Assembly (NCBI GenBank): GCA_902782785.1
Contig: CACZOH010000134.1
Location: forward strand, 1-11,942
Origin: an uncultured Ruminococcus sp.
GTDB lineage: Bacteria > Bacillota > Clostridia > Oscillospirales > CAG-272
Direction: 5' to 3'
DNA: 11,942 nt
Part shown: piece by piece, positions 7,158 through 11,942 of the stretch
How the letters are laid out: each line of letters starts with the position of its first letter
How positions within the stretch are numbered: the first letter of the stretch is position 1
Translations under genes and position numbers: made by a program
The notes under the pieces: generated by a model
Seen by the model: only the letters and a program-made list of their open reading frames with translations
What the model was told of the DNA's origin: nothing
The model's database searches: none

Positions 7158-7186
7158 TTTACAAATCATGATTTTTAGTATATAAT
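7158..7186 (+). promoter_or_regulatory. Predicted sigma-A promoter of the serine hydrolase operon
   Basis: TTTACA (7158-7163) and a perfect TATAAT (7181-7186) are 17 bases apart. Transcription would begin near 7193, giving a very short leader just ahead of GGAGGTG (7196-7202). The 58-base gap is shared with the divergent radical SAM gene. A possible minus-strand -10, TATACT, occupies 7177-7182 and overlaps this one. Confidence 0.78.
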
Positions 7187-7207
7187 GGTAAAAACGGAGG
7201 TGTTTAT

Positions 7208-8335
7208 ATGTGGTTTGATAATATAGAGAAAATGTGCGCGGATGCGGTGGCTTCCTACGCCGTACCGTCCGCGGTCTGCGCGATAGGCGATAAGGACGGC
7301 GTTTATTTCAAAAAGGCGTTCGGATATTCGCGCGTCATAATGAACGAGGACAAGCCGGACGGTGTGTTTGCCGGTCCCATCCCGGAGAACGCGATACCCG
7401 CCTCGCTCGATACGGTCTACGATATGGCGTCGCTTTCCAAGCTGATAGGTACGACTATGGTCGTACTGCGGCTGACAGAGGAGGGAGAGATGACGCTTTC
7501 CGACACCGTGTCGCGTTATTTCCCGGATGCGCCCGAGGACAAGCGCGGTATTACCGTAAAACAGCTTATGACGCACTGCAGCGGCATAGCGTCGCATTTC
7601 AATATACAGAACGAATGTGAAAAGGGCTTTGACGCGGCTCACGCGGTGCTGAACTATCCGCTCAGATACGAGGCGGAGACAAAGGTCGAATATACGTGTA
7701 TGGGATATATACTTCTCGCCAAAATGGCTGAGGTATGCACCGGCAGGCCGCTTGACGTTTTAGCCGACGAGCTTGTTTTCAAGCCGCTTGAAATGAAGCG
7801 CACGGGCTACAATCCGACGGAGCACAAGAGATTCGACGGAGCGGACATAGCGACCGAGGAATGGTCGCCGCGCTTCGAGCATTATATACACGGCAGGGTC
7901 CACGACGAAAACGCGAGATATATAGGCGGCGTTTCGGGCAACGCGGGCGTTTTCTCCTGCATCGACGACCTCTGTAATTTCGGCGCTATGCTTTCGGCGC
8001 GCGGTACGTTCAAGGGAAAACAGTTCCTTTCACGCTCGACATTTGAGCGCGCGATAACAAACTACACGCCATACGGTCCCGAAAACAGAGGGCTCGGCTT
8101 CCAGCTCACTACGGGCGGTCTGAGCGCTACCGGCGATCTTTTCTCGCCGTTGTCTTACGGTCATAACGGTTTCACGGGAACGTCGCTTTACGTGGACCGC
8201 GATACGGGTCTGTACGTGGTGCTTCTGACTAACAGAGTGCATTACACCCGTCAGTCCGACGGTCTATACCGTTTCAGACGCAGGCTCCACAACGCCGCAA
8301 TGGCAGATTACACACGTATGATTATACAACGCTGA
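7208..8335 (+). CDS. Serine hydrolase of the class C beta-lactamase/PBP fold
   Basis: This 375-residue protein belongs to the serine beta-lactamase-like hydrolases (EstB/class C group). The nucleophile motif SxxK is S75-L-S-K78 within YDMASLSK. The second motif, usually Tyr-x-Asn, reads Y162-T-C164 before MGYILLA. The third, HxG in this branch, is H319-N-G321 within YGHNGFTGTSL. Between them lies GRVHDENARYIGGVSGNAG (229-247), a strong signature of this hydrolase branch. No signal peptide or membrane helix is visible, so it is probably cytoplasmic. Family members include esterases, D-amino acid peptidases and cell-wall-related hydrolases; true beta-lactamase activity is unlikely. GGAGGTG at 7196-7202 sets the start. 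The surface protein gene follows after 50 bases without a terminator, so co-transcription is likely. The fold is sure; the substrate is not. Confidence 0.92.
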   Translation: MWFDNIEKMCADAVASYAVPSAVCAIGDKDGVYFKKAFGYSRVIMNEDKPDGVFAGPIPENAIPASLDTVYDMASLSKLIGTTMVVLRLTEEGEMTLSDTVSRYFPDAPEDKRGITVKQLMTHCSGIASHFNIQNECEKGFDAAHAVLNYPLRYEAETKVEYTCMGYILLAKMAEVCTGRPLDVLADELVFKPLEMKRTGYNPTEHKRFDGADIATEEWSPRFEHYIHGRVHDENARYIGGVSGNAGVFSCIDDLCNFGAMLSARGTFKGKQFLSRSTFERAITNYTPYGPENRGLGFQLTTGGLSATGDLFSPLSYGHNGFTGTSLYVDRDTGLYVVLLTNRVHYTRQSDGLYRFRRRLHNAAMADYTRMIIQR

Positions 8336-8385
8336 CGTAATGACGGTGTGTAACAATTATTGATTTTTTGTAAAAAGGGATTTTT

Positions 8386-10842
8386 ATGATTAAAAAATTT
8401 GTTTGCGTCATCCTTTGCCTTACTTTGTTTTTTGCGGTATTTGTCCGCGCGGAACAGACGGAGGAGGACGTCACCGTATATTTTTCCGCCGGCTTTGACG
8501 ACGACGAGCTTCCTCGCGGGACGGACGTCACATTCGGAGACGACGGGATAATATACGCGGAGAACGGGGTTCTGATGTTTCTGTCCTCGTACACGTATCC
8601 GCCCGTTTCAACCGTGCTTTTCCCGTATAATACGGAGAGGAGCGAATACGTATACGAATGCGATCTGACGCTTACGGAGACGATCTCTCCGAGCTGCTGG
8701 TTCTCGCTTTGCTTCGGCGCTCATAACGAGGATATTCTGTATGAATTCACTCTCAGATGCGGCGCGGAAGAGCCGGACAGCGTCTCGATAAGATACAAAA
8801 GCGGCGCGTCGTCGTGGAAGATCATATCCTCTGCTTCTCTCGGCTCGTTCATCGGCGAAAACGGAATAGACGAGGGAAAATTCGAGGGCGGTATGATTAA
8901 AGAAGGAGCCTCGTTTCATCTTGCCGTCGCCGTCAAGGGCGGTACGGCTTTCGGCTACGTCGACGGCGTCGCCGTTACGGAGGGAAGGATAACGGGCGAC
9001 GGATCGGGATACGTCGGCTTCAACGGGCGCGGCGTGACGTTTACGGCGGATGATCTTTCCGTGAACTCAAAGCTCCCGTCCGGCGTAAGCGCCGCCGATA
9101 CATTCAGAACGTCCGTGCATACGCCGGAAACCGGCATCGTCGAGCCTCCGCTCATAATTCAGCGCCATAAAGCCTCAACACCGATATATTCCGATACGGA
9201 CGTGCGTCCCGGCGCCGTTATGACGACGGTCAAGGAGACGGACGGTGATCTGCGCTGTTTTGACGGCGCCGTGGATATAGGCGATATAGACGAGATGCTC
9301 GGCAAGCTCTCGTATTCCGTTCTGCCGGCGTTCTACGTTTCCGACGCTCAGACCGCCTCCGCTCTGTCCGCGTATCTGCGGAACAAAGCCATAAACGACG
9401 CTTTCGTTATTGTTTCAAGGACCTCCATACTGTCAGAATTCAGAGAGAACAAATATATACGTTTCGCGGTCGATCTGACCGCCCGCGACGCTGTTTCCGT
9501 TTCCGATACGTACGATATGCTTTATTCAAACGGCGTGAGGACCGTGATGCTTTCGGAAGCCGCGGCTGACGCGGAAACCGTATTTGAACTTCACAAGCGT
9601 CTTATCTCCGTGTGGGTGAGCGCGGGGCAGGGAACGCTTTCGCAGTTCTCATCCGCCGTCTGCGGAGCGGACGCGGTGATAACGTCGGAAGCGAACGAGC
9701 TGATATCCCTGTTCGGCGGGTTTACGGAGCCGACGGTACTTCGGCGTCCCGTCGTCATATCCTACGGCGGTGACAGCGCCGCCGCGCCCTCGGATACGCT
9801 GAAAGCCGTCACGAAGGCGTTTGACAGCGGTATATCCGTCGCGCTCGTGGACGTTTTTCTGACAAGAGACAACGTACCTGTCCTGTCGCGCAGCGATAAC
9901 GTCACCGGTATGTCGTCCGACGCGGTCATATCGAATTCCTATCTGTCCTCTCTGAAAACGCTGACTTATAAGGACGGGCGTATGGAAAGCACGGACAGGA
10001 TAACGACGCTTGAAGAGCTGCTTGAGGCGATGAGCCGCGGATATCACGAAGCGGTGCTTCACGTCAGAGTGAGCGACGCTGCAGCCGAAGAAGCGGTGGT
10101 GCGTCTGTCAAACGAGTTCGGTATGAGGCAGAGGACGGTCATCGTCGGCGGAAACGCTTCCGTTATGGAGCGTGGCAAAAACGACAGCTTCGCCACGGCG
10201 TACGATTCCGGTCCGTACGTATGGGACGGACGCGGGGACGACGTTTCCTTAAGCTCCGTCTGCCGCGTTTTGTCGGAGTACAATTCCGTTTATTACGCGG
10301 GATCCGCCGGTATGCCGTCGGAATTTCTGCGTCTGATACACGGGCGCGGGATGAGCGCTGTCGCGACAGATTCGTACGATAATGAAATACCGCTTCTCAC
10401 GGGATACGACGGATTTTGTCTTTCTTCCTCAGCGCGCGCGTCTAAACTCGCCGCGTATCTGAAGGCCTCCTGCGCGGAGGACGGACGTCTGAACGCCGCG
10501 GTCGTATACTTCGACGGTACGGAGCTTGACGTTACGGCGCTCTGCTCGGTTATTCCGCTCCGCGGCTCGGCAAAGCTGACGGGAGGAACGGTGAGCGGAG
10601 ACGGAGACTTTACCGTCATCTGCCCGCAGACGACGGGCGGCGGCGCAAAATACTTCGTATGCTCGCTGCCGCTTTCATACTCCGGGCAGAGGAGCGAGGA
10701 CACGAATGAACAGACAGAGGACGACACGGGATTGAAAACAGTCAATATCATAATAATCGTTTCCGCGTCGGTCGCCGCAGTTATAGGCGTGGTGATATTC
10801 GCTCTGCTTTCGCACAATAAACGCAAAAATCGCTCAAAATAA
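8386..10842 (+). CDS. Membrane-anchored surface protein: ConA-like domain plus two degenerate GDPD-like modules
   Basis: This 818-residue protein has a signal peptide (1-22, ending VRAEQ). A ConA-like/laminin G-type beta domain follows at about 30-227, closing with YVDGVAV, then GYVGFNGRGVTFTADDLSV. Two regions resemble glycerophosphodiester phosphodiesterase barrels. The first (about 253-446) ends in GADAVITSEANELISLF, like the GvDgIiTDyP motif. The second (about 453-690) has VALVDVFLTRDNVPVL, RITTLEELLEAM and GYDGFCLSS. Active-site residues of the second are mostly lost: the His-Arg pair reads S459-Y460, the Glu of ExD reads L487 (D489 remains), the catalytic His reads R502, and ExK reads R561/S563. 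An acidic linker, a transmembrane helix (785-808) and a basic tail follow. It is probably a surface binding pseudoenzyme. AAAGGGA at 8374-8380 precedes the start. The GDPD relation is inferred from motif pattern only. Confidence 0.75.
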   Translation: MIKKFVCVILCLTLFFAVFVRAEQTEEDVTVYFSAGFDDDELPRGTDVTFGDDGIIYAENGVLMFLSSYTYPPVSTVLFPYNTERSEYVYECDLTLTETISPSCWFSLCFGAHNEDILYEFTLRCGAEEPDSVSIRYKSGASSWKIISSASLGSFIGENGIDEGKFEGGMIKEGASFHLAVAVKGGTAFGYVDGVAVTEGRITGDGSGYVGFNGRGVTFTADDLSVNSKLPSGVSAADTFRTSVHTPETGIVEPPLIIQRHKASTPIYSDTDVRPGAVMTTVKETDGDLRCFDGAVDIGDIDEMLGKLSYSVLPAFYVSDAQTASALSAYLRNKAINDAFVIVSRTSILSEFRENKYIRFAVDLTARDAVSVSDTYDMLYSNGVRTVMLSEAAADAETVFELHKRLISVWVSAGQGTLSQFSSAVCGADAVITSEANELISLFGGFTEPTVLRRPVVISYGGDSAAAPSDTLKAVTKAFDSGISVALVDVFLTRDNVPVLSRSDNVTGMSSDAVISNSYLSSLKTLTYKDGRMESTDRITTLEELLEAMSRGYHEAVLHVRVSDAAAEEAVVRLSNEFGMRQRTVIVGGNASVMERGKNDSFATAYDSGPYVWDGRGDDVSLSSVCRVLSEYNSVYYAGSAGMPSEFLRLIHGRGMSAVATDSYDNEIPLLTGYDGFCLSSSARASKLAAYLKASCAEDGRLNAAVVYFDGTELDVTALCSVIPLRGSAKLTGGTVSGDGDFTVICPQTTGGGAKYFVCSLPLSYSGQRSEDTNEQTEDDTGLKTVNIIIIVSASVAAVIGVVIFALLSHNKRKNRSK

Positions 10843-10865
10843 CGGCTGATAGTCAAAATTACCAC

Positions 10866-10899
10866 AAAAAGAGCCGAAAAAACTCTTTTTTTCGGTCTT
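10866..10899 (+). terminator. Probable terminator after the 818-residue surface protein
   Basis: Two alternative hairpins overlap here. AAAAAGAG/CTCTTTTT (10866-10873 and 10883-10890) is followed by further T's. CCGAAAAAA/TTTTTTCGG (10874-10882 and 10887-10895) has a CTCT loop. Either would separate the surface gene from the str operon promoter downstream. Stem GC content is low, so efficiency is uncertain. Confidence 0.55.
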
Positions 10900-10927
10900 C
10901 TGTTTAAAAAATATTTATAATAAGGTG

Positions 10928-10956
10928 TTGACAAACCCTGCCTTTTGTGTTATACT
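10928..10956 (+). promoter_or_regulatory. Predicted sigma-A promoter of the str operon
   Basis: A perfect TTGACA (10928-10933) and TATACT (10951-10956) are 17 bases apart, with an extended -10 TG at 10948-10949. This near-consensus promoter fits the strong expression expected for ribosomal protein genes. Transcription would start near 10963, about 42 bases before the first gene. Confidence 0.85.
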
Positions 10957-11004
10957 ATCTGCGATTGTGTATATGATCCGATATTATGCTGAAAGGAAAA
11001 AGGG

Positions 11005-11256
11005 ATGAAAACGGACGGTACGCCCGCCGCTTCGCTTACGGCAGGGTACAACAGCACGCTCAAGCTCATAAGAACGGGCGGAGCGGAAACGGTTTATCTG
11101 GCGTACGACTGTTCGCCCGCGATAAAAGACGCCATCCGCCTTGCGGCAGATCAGAACGGTACAACGGTCAATGAAACTATGTCTATGCAGCAGCTCAAGG
11201 AGCTTTGCGGGATAGACGTGGGCTGCGCGGTATGCGCGCGGCGCAAAACACAATAA
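11005..11256 (+). CDS. rplGB: YbxF-type L7Ae/L30e/S12e family RNA-binding protein
   Basis: This 83-residue protein of the L7Ae/L30e/S12e/Gadd45 family is the counterpart of Bacillus YbxF (RplGB), which lies just before rpsL in Firmicute str operons and binds kink-turn RNA on the ribosome. The kink-turn binding loop is visible as G14-Y-N16-S-T-L-K20. The strand ETVYLAYDCSP (28-38) and the C-terminal LCGIDVGCAV also match the family. AAAGGA at 10992-10997, about 7 bases before the ATG, sets the start. The protein is richer in Cys (C36, C68, C74, C77) than expected for a small RNA-binding protein. C68, C74 and C77 cluster at the C-terminus; whether they bind metal is unknown. It is the first gene after a consensus promoter, and rpsL follows 75 bases later. 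The window shows no rpoC upstream, its usual neighbour. Confidence 0.9.
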   Translation: MKTDGTPAASLTAGYNSTLKLIRTGGAETVYLAYDCSPAIKDAIRLAADQNGTTVNETMSMQQLKELCGIDVGCAVCARRKTQ

Positions 11257-11331
11257 GATACTTCGGCTCGCGGCTTTCCGGTGCCGCCGCCTTAGGTATA
11301 AAACATAAATCCGTATGAAAGGAGGAAATCC

Positions 11332-11745
11332 ATGCCGACATTTAACCAGCTCGTTAAAAACGGACGTGAACAGAAAACGTACAAGTCCAAGGCTCCGGTG
11401 CTTCAGAAGGGTTACAACTCGCTGAAAAAGCGCGCCACGGACCAGAGCTCTCCGCAGAAGAGAGGCGTTTGCACAAAAGTTACGACAGCAACACCGAAGA
11501 AGCCTAACTCCGCTATCCGTAAAATCGCAAGAGTTAAGCTCGTCAACGGTCTTGAGGCGACGTGCTATATCCCCGGCATAGGTCATAACCTGCAGGAGCA
11601 CAGCGTAGTTCTCATACGCGGCGGCAGAGTTCGTGACTTGCCTGGCGTACGTTACCACATCATCCGCGGTACGCTCGATACGCAGGGCGTTGCGAAGAGA
11701 ATGCAGGCCCGTTCGCTTTACGGCGCAAAGAGGCCCAAAAAATAA
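11332..11745 (+). CDS. rpsL: 30S ribosomal protein S12
   Basis: This 137-residue S12 is a small-subunit protein that lines the decoding centre. Diagnostic stretches are MPTFNQLVKNGRE (1-13), SSPQKRGVCT (39-48), TPKKPNSAIRK (54-64), YIPGIGHNLQEHSVVLIRGG (79-98) and DLPGVRYHIIRG (102-113), ending in KRPKK. The insertion around residues 25-38 compared with Escherichia coli S12 is normal for Firmicutes. K56 matches the streptomycin-sensitive Lys43 of E. coli. Residue 101 is Arg (codon CGT at 11632-11634) where E. coli has Lys88. D102 is the residue methylthiolated by RimO in E. coli. AAAGGAGG at 11318-11325 sets the start. The 75-base gap upstream shows no recognised regulatory element. Confidence 0.98.
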   Translation: MPTFNQLVKNGREQKTYKSKAPVLQKGYNSLKKRATDQSSPQKRGVCTKVTTATPKKPNSAIRKIARVKLVNGLEATCYIPGIGHNLQEHSVVLIRGGRVRDLPGVRYHIIRGTLDTQGVAKRMQARSLYGAKRPKK

Positions 11746-11909
11746 TCGCACCGCATAGGGTGCAAGGAGTACAAAAGAGTATTTCATTTTTGCAGGCAAT
11801 AATCATACGGAAATGTTTTATATGACCGTTTGACCGCACTGCATTTACGGAAAAGGAAATATTTCGAGTACCTGTGAATTCATTATTCTATATGAAGGAG
11901 GGAAGCATA
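11746..11909 (+). other. Long rpsL-rpsG intercistronic region
   Basis: A 164-base gap separates rpsL and rpsG. It holds a small hairpin GCACC/GGTGC (11748-11763) right after the rpsL stop, two TGACCG copies (11823-11828 and 11831-11836) and the rpsG ribosome binding site. There is no T run after the hairpin and no convincing promoter or open reading frame with a ribosome binding site. In E. coli, S7 represses its operon by binding the S12-S7 spacer; whether this spacer has a comparable role is not known. Confidence 0.4.
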
Positions 11910-11942
11910 ATGCCGAGAAGAGGTCAAATATCAAAGAGAGAC
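11910..11942 (+). CDS. rpsG: 30S ribosomal protein S7, N-terminal 11 codons (3' end outside window)
   Basis: Eleven codons are visible, reading MPRRGQISKRD, the standard bacterial S7 start. A strong AAGGAGGG lies at 11895-11902, seven bases before the ATG. S7 follows S12 in nearly all bacterial str operons, which supports the call despite the short length. S7 nucleates assembly of the 30S head domain by binding 16S rRNA. The rest of the gene lies beyond the window. Confidence 0.93.
   Translation, partial: MPRRGQISKRD

Noticed and set aside
10293..10934. A 213-codon open frame on the minus strand opposite the surface protein end
   Set aside because: It is a composition-driven shadow of the 818-residue gene and spans its terminator; no domain is visible.
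11257..11331. A GCGGC/GCCGC inverted repeat (11270-11274 and 11283-11287) before rpsL as an attenuator
   Set aside because: The stem is 5 bp with an 8-base loop in GC-rich sequence, which is expected by chance, and no antiterminator partner was seen.
11748..11763. The hairpin after rpsL as a rho-independent terminator
   Set aside because: The stem is only 5 bp and no T run follows, and rpsG downstream is expected to be co-transcribed.
10984..11799. A 271-codon open frame on the minus strand across the str operon start
   Set aside because: It is antisense to the YbxF-like gene and rpsL, which are certain. It resembles no family and has no plausible ribosome binding site or promoter.

Overview
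The window comes from a low-to-mid GC Firmicute, most likely an anaerobic gut-type Clostridia/Oscillospirales lineage. This rests on the strong AGGAGG-type ribosome binding sites, a FeoB followed by a FeoB-associated Cys-rich mini-protein, a GNAT-YoaP fusion, two oxygen-sensitive radical SAM proteins, and a str operon that begins with a YbxF/L7Ae-like gene followed by rpsL and rpsG. No mobile element, tRNA, rRNA or CRISPR is visible. Coding density is high, and every gap between genes is shorter than about 210 bases.

Region by region: (1) 1-1136 holds the 3' end of feoB (ferrous iron transporter), a 59-residue FeoB-associated Cys-rich membrane protein and a terminator. (2) 1194-4127 is an accessory block. 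A radical SAM protein and a GNAT-YoaP fusion form a two-gene operon behind an extended -10 promoter. An AraC-type regulator with a GyrI-like effector domain follows, with its own promoter and a strong terminator. (3) 4147-6235 is a single-gene unit encoding a secreted, membrane-anchored protein of five Ig-like modules, with its own promoter and terminator. (4) 6274-7149 (minus strand) encodes a PflX/PflA-like radical SAM protein, divergent from (5) 7208-10842, a serine hydrolase of the class C beta-lactamase fold followed 50 bases later by an 818-residue surface protein. That protein has a ConA-like lectin domain and two degenerate GDPD-like modules. (6) 10928 to the end is the start of the str operon: a consensus promoter, the YbxF/L7Ae-like gene, rpsL and the first codons of rpsG.

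Functionally, iron uptake and the translation operon are housekeeping. The middle of the window is accessory. It pairs small-molecule or stress enzymes (radical SAM, GNAT-YoaP, AraC-GyrI) with two cell-surface proteins that share one layout: signal peptide, binding modules, Thr/Glu-rich or acidic linker, one C-terminal transmembrane helix and a basic tail. The most unusual item is the 818-residue protein. Its GDPD-like modules appear to have lost nearly all catalytic and metal-binding residues, suggesting a surface-displayed pseudoenzyme. The S12 protein carries Arg where streptomycin-sensitive bacteria usually have Lys88. All assignments come from reading motifs by eye; no database search was run.
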